A stretch of 10,695 nt of DNA from an uncultured Treponema sp. Its GTDB lineage: Bacteria; Spirochaetota; Spirochaetia; Treponematales; Treponemataceae. Location of the stretch: the NCBI GenBank assembly GCA_937892225.1, contig CALAUH010000056.1:1-10695 (forward strand). Reading direction: 5' to 3'. The notes under the pieces were generated by a model. That model saw nothing but the letters and a program-made list of their open reading frames with translations, made no database searches and was not told where the DNA came from. Of the stretch, positions 1 to 7,732 are shown piece after piece (the stretch's first letter is position 1; every line of letters starts with the position of its first letter). The translations under genes and the position numbers were made by a program.

Positions 1-905
1 AAACCGAACATGAATTTATTTGCAAAATAACCATTCTGCATTTTCATTTTTTCTGGAATTGTAATAGATGGTATTGTTGAATTAATACCTGCCTGCATGG
101 CAAGTTTTTCATTGATTGCAATATTAAATCCATTTGAAATTACTGGTATAAAAGTAATCATTGTTGGTGTTAAACTTCCAGTTATATTTTTAGTAATTGC
201 AATTGGTGCATCAATTTTTAATCCATATGTAAAATTGCGAGATATGAATGCCTGGAAACTATATTCAGTATTTAATGTATGCATAAATGAATCTTTCCAG
301 AAGAAGCCTTCATATGTAAATTCAAGATAAGATTTATTAGTTTTCTTTTTTGTTAAATCAAATTTAACTGTTGGAACAAGTGTAATAAGGAATTTATCAT
401 CTTTGTCATCAAATAATACAAAATCACCAGATATTGTAAAGCAGAAGTTTTTGGCATTTTTTGTTCCGAATGCAAAATTAAAATCTGTTGCTTTAGCTCT
501 TAAATTGTATCCAGAAATTAAATTATAAACATTGTATGTATCTGCATAATTGTAGCGACCAAATGATGCTCCAGCTTTTAATGAACAGTTATTAAAGCCA
601 TAAAAAATATTAAAAGCATTTGAAGCTATTGATTCATCTGACCATAAGTTACCAGTCCAGGAAGCCATAAGAGTATTGTTGTTTTTTAATTTTGTTGCGT
701 AAGCAAAATTGCCCATTGAAACATTTTCTAAACTTGTAAATAAATAACTTTTAGGAAATGTAAGATTTTTCCAATCAGTAAGATTCATAAAATAATATGA
801 ATCTTCTTGTATAGTTTTAGATGTTGATTTGTAAGAACCACTTTCAATTGCGAAAAGTGATGTAGACAATAAAATAATAGTTGAAATTAATAAAGTTCGT
901 TTCAT
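1..905 (-). CDS. Secreted, probable outer-membrane beta-barrel protein (3' end outside window)
   Basis: I read an open frame of 301 codons from ATG at 905-903 to the window edge with no stop, so the C-terminus is missing. The N-terminus is a clear Sec signal peptide: MKR, then a hydrophobic run (LLISTIILLSTSLF), with probable cleavage after Ala19 (LFA|IES). There is no lipobox cysteine, so it is probably not a lipoprotein. The mature part is rich in aromatic, Asn, Ser and Thr residues, with many short alternating polar/hydrophobic strands separated by turns and no long hydrophobic helix. That pattern fits an outer-membrane beta-barrel. The start is supported by AGGAAG (915-910) four bases upstream and by a good promoter. 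It follows the glycoside hydrolase with only 82 bases between them. I do not recognise a named family. A periplasmic beta-rich protein is the alternative. Substrate and function are unknown; a link to glycan uptake is only a guess from position. Confidence 0.75.
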   Translation of the reverse strand, partial: MKRTLLISTIILLSTSLFAIESGSYKSTSKTIQEDSYYFMNLTDWKNLTFPKSYLFTSLENVSMGNFAYATKLKNNNTLMASWTGNLWSDESIASNAFNIFYGFNNCSLKAGASFGRYNYADTYNVYNLISGYNLRAKATDFNFAFGTKNAKNFCFTISGDFVLFDDKDDKFLITLVPTVKFDLTKKKTNKSYLEFTYEGFFWKDSFMHTLNTEYSFQAFISRNFTYGLKIDAPIAITKNITGSLTPTMITFIPVISNGFNIAINEKLAMQAGINSTIPSITIPEKMKMQNGYFANKFMFG

Positions 906-909
906 TTTT

Positions 910-915
910 CTTCCT
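910..915 (-). promoter_or_regulatory. Ribosome binding site of the barrel-like protein gene
   Basis: AGGAAG on the minus strand sits four bases before the ATG at 905. It supports that start, which is also the first codon of a well-formed signal peptide. Confidence 0.6.
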
Positions 916-947
916 TTTTGTATTAAATTTTTGTTTATAGTAATTTA

Positions 948-976
948 ATGTTAATATGAACTATTCATATTGTCAA
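948..976 (-). promoter_or_regulatory. Sigma-70-type promoter of the barrel-like protein gene
   Basis: On the minus strand there is a perfect -35 box TTGACA (976-971), a 17-base spacer and a -10 box TAACAT (953-948, four of six matches to TATAAT). Transcription should begin near 941, giving a 5' leader of roughly 35 bases that includes the AGGAAG ribosome site. The -35 box starts only 11 bases after the glycoside hydrolase stop codon. I see no terminator between the genes, so read-through from the upstream gene is also likely. Confidence 0.7.
954..970. repeat. Perfect 7+3+7 palindrome filling the promoter spacer (candidate operator)
   Basis: ATATGAA (954-960), CTA, then TTCATAT (964-970) form a perfect inverted repeat of 17 bases. 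It fills exactly the spacer between the -35 (971-976) and -10 (948-953) boxes of the barrel-like protein gene. A dimeric repressor bound here would block RNA polymerase. A MerR-type activator also binds in promoter spacers, but those spacers are usually 19-20 bases, so a repressor fits better. No candidate regulator gene is in the window. AT-rich DNA yields short palindromes by chance, so the exact fit to the spacer is the main argument. Confidence 0.5.
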
Positions 977-987
977 GAAAGTTTTAG

Positions 988-3900
988 TTATTCAAAATAA
1001 AAGCCTTTGAATTCCAGTCCAGTTGGAAATCTGAAAGTTAATTTTCTAGTTCCAGATAATTCTTTAGGTAATTCAAACACATTTTCATTATAAGTATTGT
1101 AAACAGATTCATGTTTATATGTAAATTTACCAATTAAATTATCATCTGCATAAATTTCAAAAGGTAGTTCTGTATCAAAACTAAAAATCGGGATATGAAT
1201 TTTAAATGCTTTTTTTGTTCCAAAATCTACAGGTTCAAAGCTGATTGAAGTTTCACCAATTTCTCTGTTACAGATTCCACCTTCCAGACTGATTACTGGT
1301 TTTTGTTTTGATTTATCATAATCTGTGAATCGACATGCATGAACAAATTTATATGGATTAAAAACTGGTTCAATAAATCCTTCTATATTAATTTTAATGT
1401 CACTAAAGACTTTATCAATCTGGGCTTTGTTTTTTGCGCTGCATCGTATATAGCATTCACCGTTGTATTCAGCTTTTATTGTTGCAATTTGAATGTTATT
1501 TTTCTTTTGTATTTTTGTGATTTTAAAATTTTCTGAAGGAACACATTCTTTTAAAATACAATTCCAGTCAATTTTATTATCTGCATTTTTAGGAAAAATT
1601 TCTGCTTGAATTTGAACTTCCGGATTTTCTTTATTAAGAATTGTGCTTCCTAATGCTTTTAATTCAATTTTTCTTATTGGAATATAATTCTTTTTTGGTT
1701 TTACAGATTCATCAATTGTAGTTTTTTTCCATTTGTTTCCATTATGATTAAGCGCAAAAGAATCAAGATTTGTACTTACTGCTTGAATAGTAAAATTAGA
1801 TTCTTTATTTTTTGCTTTAATTATTGCAATCATTTTATTATTAAATAATTTTCTTGTATGTGTTTTTACAGTTCCCTGGTATTCGTCATAATCTGTAGAA
1901 TCACCATTGTCTAATCCGATTAATTCTGCATCACCTGAAATTTTTATTGTTACGAAATTTGATGCATTTTCTACCGGATGATTTTTGTTGTCAACTGTAG
2001 AAATTTTTACGAAGAAGAGATTATCTGTATCATAAATTTCTGGTTCAAGAATTAATTTTTTACTGTCACTAAAAGAATATTTAATTTCTGTTGCTGTAAT
2101 TTCATCATTTTGATTGTAAACAACTGCTTTTAATTCACCTTTTTTATAAGGAAGTGTCCATGTTGCATATGGATTCATATCTTTTTCGTGATTAATATAT
2201 TTTTTACCGAGGGTTTTGTCATTTAGGAATAGTTCAACGCAAGTTTGATTTGTATATGCTTTTATATCAATTTCCTGACCTTCGTTGTAATCCCAATATG
2301 GTAAAAGATGAACAAAAGGGTCGGAATTTAAAGTATTCCATTCAGATTTATATAAATAGAAGGTGTCTTTTTCAAAACCTGCTGTATCAATTTGTCCAAA
2401 ATAAGAATTTTTTGTATGATATGGAGTCGGTTCACCAATATAATCCCATCCTGTCCAGATAAACTGTCCCTGACTAAAAGAATTATCTCTTTCGTTTGTT
2501 ATTACAGTTTGAGTGTTTTTTGCTCCCCAGGTTGTACTGCAGTTACCAAGACATGAACATTGTTCATCAGAATAGGTAAGAAGCTGTAAATCTAGAGGGA
2601 AGTGGTAAATGCCTCGTGATTGAACTGTTGATGCTGTTTCTGAACCAAAAATTTTCCACTGAGGATTTTGTGAATGATGATCATTGTAAAAATATTCTGC
2701 GTAATTATATCCGACTAAATCAAGAATCTGTGCACATTTTTGCGCATTTGGGCTCCACATATAGTTTGATGCAGAAGTTACAGGTCGTTTAGCAAGATAG
2801 TCGTTTTGTTTAACGATATCGTATAAATCTTGTGTGATTGAAACACCATTTCCGTTATGAGTGTCGCTTATTTCGTTACCGATTGACCACATAATTACGC
2901 AAGGATGATTTCGGTCTTTTCTTACCCATGCAGTTGTATCTTTTTTGTGCCACTGCTTAAAATAATTAGAATAATCAAATTGAGTTTTTGGATTTTCCCA
3001 CATATCAAATATTTCTGAATTAACAAGAAAACCCATTTTATCAGCTAAATCTAAAAATTCAAAAGGAACTGGATTGTGAGATGTTCTTATTGCATTTACG
3101 CCCATTTCTTTTAATTTTAAAAATTGTCGTTTTAATGCACTAATATTAAATGCAGCTCCTAATGCTCCCAAATCGTGATGAAGACAAACGCCTTTAATTT
3201 TCAATTTTCTGTTATTAAGATAAAAGCCGTCGCTGGAAGTAAATTCTGTTGTTCTAAATCCAATATGATTCTGAACTTTGTCTAAAAGTAAATTATCTTT
3301 ATCGAAAAGTTCTGTTGTTAAAGTATATAAATAAGGATTGTTTATATCCCAAAGTTGTGGATTTTTGATTGTAAAATTTGAATCACTTGTAGTATAAACA
3401 ATCTGTTCTTTATGATTTGTAAGTGTATGTACGATTTTTGTTTTTTCATTCTTATTTGAAATTTCACAATCGATAGTTATATTCCAGTTATCGTTCAGGT
3501 TTTCTTTTGATTCAGGTTCTGTGTGAATATATGTACCGTCTGTAATTAAATAAGTTTGTGGTGAATTTATAAGATAAACATTTCTATAGATTCCTGCACC
3601 TGAATACCATCTTGTATTTGGTGACTGATAAACGGCTATTACAGAAATTATATTTTTCCCGGTTTTTACTAGATTTGAAATATCAAATTCAAATGATGTG
3701 TATCCATATTTCCATTTTCCAGCAAGTGTATTGTTTACAAAAACAGCACAGTTCATGTATACGCCTTCGAAATTCAAAGCGATATGTCTTTGTAAAATAT
3801 CTTTTTCTTTTAGTATTATTTCTTTTTTATAAAATCCTATTGAGTTTTTATATAAATCATTTACGTGTTTAATCTGCCAGTCATGAGGAACATTAATTTT

Positions 3901-4035
3901 TTTGTATTTAAGTGTATCTTGAATTGATAAAAAATCTTCGGGCTCAAGTAATACTTGTTTATTATTTTTAAACATTTCTTTTTCAGAAAGTTCATATTCT
4001 GAAAACTGCCAGTTATCATTAAATAAAGTTTTCAT
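988..4035 (-). CDS. Glycoside hydrolase family 2 (beta-galactosidase-like), multidomain, no signal peptide
   Basis: This 1,015-residue enzyme should cleave beta-linked terminal sugars with retention of configuration, most likely beta-galactosides. Visible order: N-terminal jelly-roll sugar-binding domain (about 1-170, starting NDNWQF, with RWYSGAGIYRNV); Ig-like domain (about 175-275); TIM barrel (about 275-570) with the family signature IRTSHNP around His320, acid/base Glu388 in WSIGNE, and nucleophile Glu466 in IFGSE. A DUF4982-like domain follows (about 575-645, HLLPYWDYNEGQ), then a GH2 C-terminal 'domain 5'-like Ig module (about 670-770), a Big2-like Ig segment (about 783-884), and a final beta-rich module (about 886-1015) resembling a carbohydrate-binding module. 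There is no signal peptide, so it probably acts in the cytoplasm on imported oligosaccharides. The start is supported by the family's usual N-terminus and by the promoter, which leaves almost no leader. Beta-glucuronidase or beta-mannosidase specificity cannot be excluded from sequence alone. Confidence 0.93.
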   Translation of the reverse strand: MKTLFNDNWQFSEYELSEKEMFKNNKQVLLEPEDFLSIQDTLKYKKINVPHDWQIKHVNDLYKNSIGFYKKEIILKEKDILQRHIALNFEGVYMNCAVFVNNTLAGKWKYGYTSFEFDISNLVKTGKNIISVIAVYQSPNTRWYSGAGIYRNVYLINSPQTYLITDGTYIHTEPESKENLNDNWNITIDCEISNKNEKTKIVHTLTNHKEQIVYTTSDSNFTIKNPQLWDINNPYLYTLTTELFDKDNLLLDKVQNHIGFRTTEFTSSDGFYLNNRKLKIKGVCLHHDLGALGAAFNISALKRQFLKLKEMGVNAIRTSHNPVPFEFLDLADKMGFLVNSEIFDMWENPKTQFDYSNYFKQWHKKDTTAWVRKDRNHPCVIMWSIGNEISDTHNGNGVSITQDLYDIVKQNDYLAKRPVTSASNYMWSPNAQKCAQILDLVGYNYAEYFYNDHHSQNPQWKIFGSETASTVQSRGIYHFPLDLQLLTYSDEQCSCLGNCSTTWGAKNTQTVITNERDNSFSQGQFIWTGWDYIGEPTPYHTKNSYFGQIDTAGFEKDTFYLYKSEWNTLNSDPFVHLLPYWDYNEGQEIDIKAYTNQTCVELFLNDKTLGKKYINHEKDMNPYATWTLPYKKGELKAVVYNQNDEITATEIKYSFSDSKKLILEPEIYDTDNLFFVKISTVDNKNHPVENASNFVTIKISGDAELIGLDNGDSTDYDEYQGTVKTHTRKLFNNKMIAIIKAKNKESNFTIQAVSTNLDSFALNHNGNKWKKTTIDESVKPKKNYIPIRKIELKALGSTILNKENPEVQIQAEIFPKNADNKIDWNCILKECVPSENFKITKIQKKNNIQIATIKAEYNGECYIRCSAKNKAQIDKVFSDIKINIEGFIEPVFNPYKFVHACRFTDYDKSKQKPVISLEGGICNREIGETSISFEPVDFGTKKAFKIHIPIFSFDTELPFEIYADDNLIGKFTYKHESVYNTYNENVFELPKELSGTRKLTFRFPTGLEFKGFYFE

Positions 4036-4041
4036 ATTTTC

Positions 4042-4070
4042 ATTCTACGTTCAAAATTTATTTTTGTCAA
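4042..4070 (-). promoter_or_regulatory. Strong sigma-70-type promoter of the GH2 gene, predicting a leaderless mRNA
   Basis: On the minus strand there is a perfect TTGACA (4070-4065), a 17-base spacer and TAGAAT (4047-4042, five of six matches). Only six bases (GAAAAT) separate the -10 box from the ATG at 4035. The expected start of transcription, about seven bases past the -10 box, is therefore the A of the start codon. No Shine-Dalgarno sequence precedes the ATG. The first two Ts of the -35 box are the last bases of the U-tract that ends ffs. Confidence 0.75.
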
Positions 4071-4089
4071 AAAAAGGGCCAGATAATCC
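4069..4089 (-). terminator. Intrinsic terminator end of ffs (closing helix strand plus U-tract)
   Basis: The 3' strand of the SRP RNA closing helix, AUCUGGCCC (4084-4076), is followed at once by seven Ts on the minus strand (4075-4069). The helix pairs with GGGUCAGAU at 4173-4165, so the RNA fold itself provides the terminator hairpin. The T-tract runs into the TTGACA of the GH2 promoter. Confidence 0.75.
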
Positions 4090-4173
4090 CAGGCACCACA
4101 ATACGAAAGATACCGCTGCTGGATTCCTCCTCTGACGGGGTTTTCTAACAATTGTGTGTAGGGCATCTGACCC
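4076..4173 (-). ncRNA. ffs: Signal recognition particle RNA, small bacterial (4.5S) type
   Basis: This 98-base RNA binds Ffh and guides ribosomes making membrane or secreted proteins to FtsY and the Sec translocon. The diagnostic SRP domain is at 4136-4115 on the minus strand: GTCAG, A, GGA, GGAA tetraloop, TCC, AGCAGC. This has the same layout and length as the E. coli core (GTCAG-G-TCC-GGAA-GGA-AGCAGC), with the three-base-pair stem swapped by compensatory changes. Flanking strands pair back into a rod: CACACAAU with AUUGUGGUG (one bulge), and the closing helix GGGUCAGAU with AUCUGGCCC (one G-U pair). No Alu domain is present, so it is the short form. It has its own promoter and ends in a U-tract. 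It lies just after addA in the same orientation, so addBA read-through may add to its supply. Confidence 0.93.
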
Positions 4174-4180
4174 GATTAAG

Positions 4181-4209
4181 AATTTACACAATTTATTATT
4201 CTGTGTCAA
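4181..4209 (-). promoter_or_regulatory. Sigma-70-type promoter of ffs, overlapping the 3' end of addA
   Basis: A perfect TTGACA (4209-4204) lies inside the last codons of addA (Val-Asp-Thr). A 17-base spacer and TAAATT (4186-4181, four of six matches) follow. Seven bases later comes the GGG that opens the SRP RNA closing helix at 4173, the expected distance for the start of transcription. The spacer contains the addA stop codon. Confidence 0.75.
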
Positions 4210-7200
4210 CATTAAATATCAATTCTTTAAGATTAATTTTGTTACATTCATCTGTGATATTTACTTCTTTTGAAAATCTTAAATAATACAGGTAACAGTC
4301 TATTTTTGATTCATCAACATTGAGTATCTGACTTGCTGCCTGTCTGTAGCATTTTAGCTGTGCATAATAAATTTCAGGTTCAATAGTCTGATTTGTTTTA
4401 TAGTCAACGATTGTGTAAGAATCATCCTGGTTTTTGAAAATCAAATCGATTGTTCCTTTTATAATTTTATTTTCAATTCTGCTTTTAAATTCATATTCCG
4501 CCTTGTGCCATGTTGAGTTTATTGCTTTTTGTCCTAAGGAAGAATTTATAAATTCATTTTGCATTTTTTCACAGATGCCTGTAAGTATTTCAAGATTTTT
4601 CTTGTTGTTTTCAAGACCGACAGTTTCTCTGTTAGAGTATTTTACATCATTTTTATTAATCGCAGCTTCCATATAAGCGTGTGCAATTGTACCAAAGTTT
4701 GCAAAAGTAAAACGAGGTTCTGCATTATTAGAATTTTTTGGTATAGATGAATTAACGATTTGTGTAATTTCTGAATAAGGTGCATCGTTTACCAGTAAAA
4801 ATTCTTTATTGCTATAACTTTCATCATCAGTTTTATGAAGCTGACTAGGATTTTTATATTTTGATTCAACTGTTTCTTTTGTAATTATAGTTATATTATT
4901 ATAAAAGTTTTCTTTTTCAGAAATGATATTACTTTCATTATTTTTTATATTAGAAGAAACTGCAGGTTTAATTTCTATAAATTCAAATGGTGAATTTTTT
5001 ATATTTTCTTCAGTTTCAAAATGATTTAAGACAGGTTCAAGGACTTCATAAATTGAATTTGCTTTACCGTTTTCTCCAGGCAATTTTGAAATACAATCTT
5101 TAGAAGGTTTGTATTTGCTGTTTGTAATGTACAATTCATCTATGGCTCTTGTTAATGCAACATATGTTACACGTCTTAATTCTGCAATTTCCATTTTTTG
5201 GTTTTCTTCTTTTGCTTTTGTAAAGAAGAAGTTTTTATTACAGATATTTTTAAATTCAGGAGGATAAATATTTGGTGATAGTCCGAATTCTTTTGAAGAA
5301 TATACAGGTTGTGTATTAGTTTCATTTTGTAAACCGTGTTCAGAATCAAATATAAATACAACTTTAAATTCAAGGCCTTTACTTTTATGGATTGTAAGAA
5401 GATGTACACCATTAGGCTGTTCAAGAGGAATATCCATATTATCAAGTTTTTCTGTTTGATATTTTTTTATGTCGTCAAGGAAAGAAGCAAGAGGTATATT
5501 TTTTTGTTCGTATTGATTTGCCAGTTCAAAAATCAAATCGTACATTTTCGAATACATTTGAACTTTTGTATTAAGCATTGTTTCGTAACGATATCCTTGT
5601 TCATACCATAGTTTTGTAATAATTTGTGTTATTGGTAATGTTTGACAATCTTCTTTTATTTCTTCGAAAAGTAGTTTTGCATCATTATATCTTTTTAACG
5701 AAGTCTTACTTAAAATATTTTCTGCATCAGTTGTAAATGGAAGTTCATTTTTTAATACAATTGCATTTGCTTCCTGATAAGAGAGATTTACAAATGGTGA
5801 ACAGAGAACCTGGCTATAAGTTAAAATGTCATTTTCGAAAACACATAATCTTATGAAAGAAAAAATATCATTTACAGGTCCATCAGAATATAATCCGCAG
5901 ATTTGTTCTGTATTATATGGAATAGAATGATTAAGAAGAACTCGTTCTAATTCTTCCTGATTATTATAAGTCTTATATAAGATTGCAATGTCTGAATATT
6001 CAAATTTTTTGCCGTTTACACCTGTTGTCGTTAATTCCTGGATTTTGTTTGCTATCCATTCTGATTCAATATTTTTTTCTATGATATTTTCTTCTGAATC
6101 ATTATCTGTTTCTTTGCTATACCGTGCAATATGAATATGAGGTGCATATAATTTTTCTGCAGGTTCATTTTTAATTTCTTCTATAACAGAATCACTTAAA
6201 GTAACATTTTTGTAAATTGCTTCATAATTTGGAATTAAAGTTTTATCCTGTGAGTCATTAAAGAAAACGGAATTTAAACTTGGTTTTAATTCTTCAAAAT
6301 GATTTGTTGACGGAGGATATTCTATTCCGCCAAAAATTGTATTAAATGAAGCAATTAATGCAGGATGTGAACGATAATTGTTTGTCATTTGAAGATTTCC
6401 GTCTTTAAAATCGTCTGAGAGTTTTCTGAATACTGAAACGTCAGCTCCACGGAATTTATAAATACTTTGTTTTTCATCACCAACAAAGAAGAGTTTGTCT
6501 GGATATAATTCGTCTACAGAAGGAACTCCTTTTTCCATACGTTCTTCTTTTTCTGCAAGCATGAAAAGTAAATCTTTCTGCATCTGATTGTTATCTTGAA
6601 ATTCATCAATCATAATTGCCTTGTATTTTTTCTTTTCAATTAATCGTATTTCAGGATAATTTTCTAAAGTTTTTCGTGCTATATCAGAAATGTCTGCAAA
6701 TGTAAGAATATTCAAACTTCTTTTAAGATTGTTAATTTTATTTTGAAATTCAGTAAACAGTGGTAAGAGTGATTTTATTACATCATGACAGCTTATAAAA
6801 TTGTATAGAGAAATAAGAGTGTTAGGTACTTTTGTAGAGTCATGTGCATAATTTCTTAATTCAAAAATTAATTCATTACCAATAGGAAATGATCTTTTAT
6901 CAGGTACTTTTATATTAATTTGAATTAAAATATTTATAAAATTTTTTAGTTCATTAATTTTTTCTGTATTTTCAAATGAAGAATCATCAATAAAAGGATA
7001 AGTAATAGATGGAATGATTTCTTCACAATTTTTTTTAGTAATTATATACCATGCTGCCGCTTTTGATTGTTTTTTTTCTGGAAGTTCATTAAATGTATTT
7101 ATAAGAGTTCTTAAAATTTCTTCAATTTTTTTTATACTTTTATTCCATTCATTAATTACCGCTTCTTTTTGTCTGTTAAAATCAGCTTCAAAATCAAGTT

Positions 7201-7711
7201 CTGAAACAATTGTTGAGTTATAAAGAATGCTGTTTACAAAAAGTTCTGTAGTTGTTTTCTGATAGTTTTTTGTGTCTACAAGTTTTTTTATTGCATCATT
7301 ATTTTTATGTTCAAGAATAAATGGTAAAGCTAAAGCTGTGACTTTTTGTTTAATCAAATCATCATCCTGAGTGTAATCAGGAGAAATTCCAAAATAGTGA
7401 GCACCCATTTTTGCAATTGAGTTACAGTAACTGTCCAGTGTTCTGATGTTTGCCTTGTAAAAATTATCTGCCTGGTCTTTTACTTTTTCTTTAAGAACTT
7501 TGTAGATTCTTGTAGACATTTCTACGGTTGCTTTTTTTGTAAAAGTTAAAGTCAGTATTTCATCAACATTACAGCCGCGGTTTAATATAAGGTCTGTAAA
7601 TCTTTCTGAAAGTACAGTTGTTTTTCCAGATCCTGCTCCTGCACTTACGACTGTGTTTATTTTTGAATCTATTGCAGCTTTCTGATATGTATCTATTTTT
7701 CTTTCACCCAT
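4196..7711 (-). CDS. addA: AddA: ATP-dependent helicase-nuclease subunit (UvrD/RecB type)
   Basis: AddA is the 3'-5' helicase and nuclease subunit of AddAB, which unwinds and trims double-strand breaks up to a Chi-type site and prepares 3' single strands for RecA. All superfamily 1A helicase motifs are visible: Gln10 (Q motif), Walker A AGAGSGKTT at 24-32 (Lys30), Walker B DEFQD at 369-373, GDEKQSIYKFRGAD at about 411-424, NYRSHP at 445-450, HKSKGLEF at 775-782, and VALTRA around Arg855. The C-terminal RecB-family nuclease is intact: GTIAH (His1011), GTIDLI (Asp1089), VDYKT (Asp1103, Lys1105) and AQLKCY (Gln1118). At 1,171 residues it is close to the B. subtilis protein (about 1,230). The nuclease domain distinguishes it from plain UvrD or PcrA. 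The start has GGAG (7721-7718) six bases upstream. It lies 21 bases after addB, so the two are probably co-transcribed and co-translated. Confidence 0.95.
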   Translation of the reverse strand: MGERKIDTYQKAAIDSKINTVVSAGAGSGKTTVLSERFTDLILNRGCNVDEILTLTFTKKATVEMSTRIYKVLKEKVKDQADNFYKANIRTLDSYCNSIAKMGAHYFGISPDYTQDDDLIKQKVTALALPFILEHKNNDAIKKLVDTKNYQKTTTELFVNSILYNSTIVSELDFEADFNRQKEAVINEWNKSIKKIEEILRTLINTFNELPEKKQSKAAAWYIITKKNCEEIIPSITYPFIDDSSFENTEKINELKNFINILIQINIKVPDKRSFPIGNELIFELRNYAHDSTKVPNTLISLYNFISCHDVIKSLLPLFTEFQNKINNLKRSLNILTFADISDIARKTLENYPEIRLIEKKKYKAIMIDEFQDNNQMQKDLLFMLAEKEERMEKGVPSVDELYPDKLFFVGDEKQSIYKFRGADVSVFRKLSDDFKDGNLQMTNNYRSHPALIASFNTIFGGIEYPPSTNHFEELKPSLNSVFFNDSQDKTLIPNYEAIYKNVTLSDSVIEEIKNEPAEKLYAPHIHIARYSKETDNDSEENIIEKNIESEWIANKIQELTTTGVNGKKFEYSDIAILYKTYNNQEELERVLLNHSIPYNTEQICGLYSDGPVNDIFSFIRLCVFENDILTYSQVLCSPFVNLSYQEANAIVLKNELPFTTDAENILSKTSLKRYNDAKLLFEEIKEDCQTLPITQIITKLWYEQGYRYETMLNTKVQMYSKMYDLIFELANQYEQKNIPLASFLDDIKKYQTEKLDNMDIPLEQPNGVHLLTIHKSKGLEFKVVFIFDSEHGLQNETNTQPVYSSKEFGLSPNIYPPEFKNICNKNFFFTKAKEENQKMEIAELRRVTYVALTRAIDELYITNSKYKPSKDCISKLPGENGKANSIYEVLEPVLNHFETEENIKNSPFEFIEIKPAVSSNIKNNESNIISEKENFYNNITIITKETVESKYKNPSQLHKTDDESYSNKEFLLVNDAPYSEITQIVNSSIPKNSNNAEPRFTFANFGTIAHAYMEAAINKNDVKYSNRETVGLENNKKNLEILTGICEKMQNEFINSSLGQKAINSTWHKAEYEFKSRIENKIIKGTIDLIFKNQDDSYTIVDYKTNQTIEPEIYYAQLKCYRQAASQILNVDESKIDCYLYYLRFSKEVNITDECNKINLKELIFNVDTE

Positions 7712-7717
7712 ATTATT

Positions 7718-7721
7718 CTCC
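7718..7721 (-). promoter_or_regulatory. Ribosome binding site of addA
   Basis: GGAG sits in the 21-base addB-addA gap, six bases before the ATG at 7711. It fixes that start, and the gap leaves no room for a separate promoter outside addB. Confidence 0.7.
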
Positions 7722-7732
7722 AGTTATAAAAT

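Noticed and set aside
97..330. Plus-strand 77-codon open frame with hydrophobic residues
   Set aside because: It lies antisense within the barrel-like protein gene, whose minus-strand frame is open throughout with a signal peptide, promoter and ribosome site.
1339..3872. Several short plus-strand open frames opposite the GH2 gene
   Set aside because: They are antisense shadows of a protein with complete GH2 motifs. None has a recognisable domain or supported start.
4071..4195. Possible riboswitch upstream of the GH2 gene
   Set aside because: The GC-rich structured stretch has the exact SRP RNA core (GTCAG-A-GGA-GGAA-TCC-AGCAGC) and ends in a terminator upstream of the GH2 promoter, so it is ffs and not part of the GH2 leader.
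4434..7223. Short open frames on both strands inside addA
   Set aside because: They overlap a full-length AddA with all helicase and nuclease motifs, and their Phe/Leu/Ile-rich translations reflect AT-rich shadow coding.
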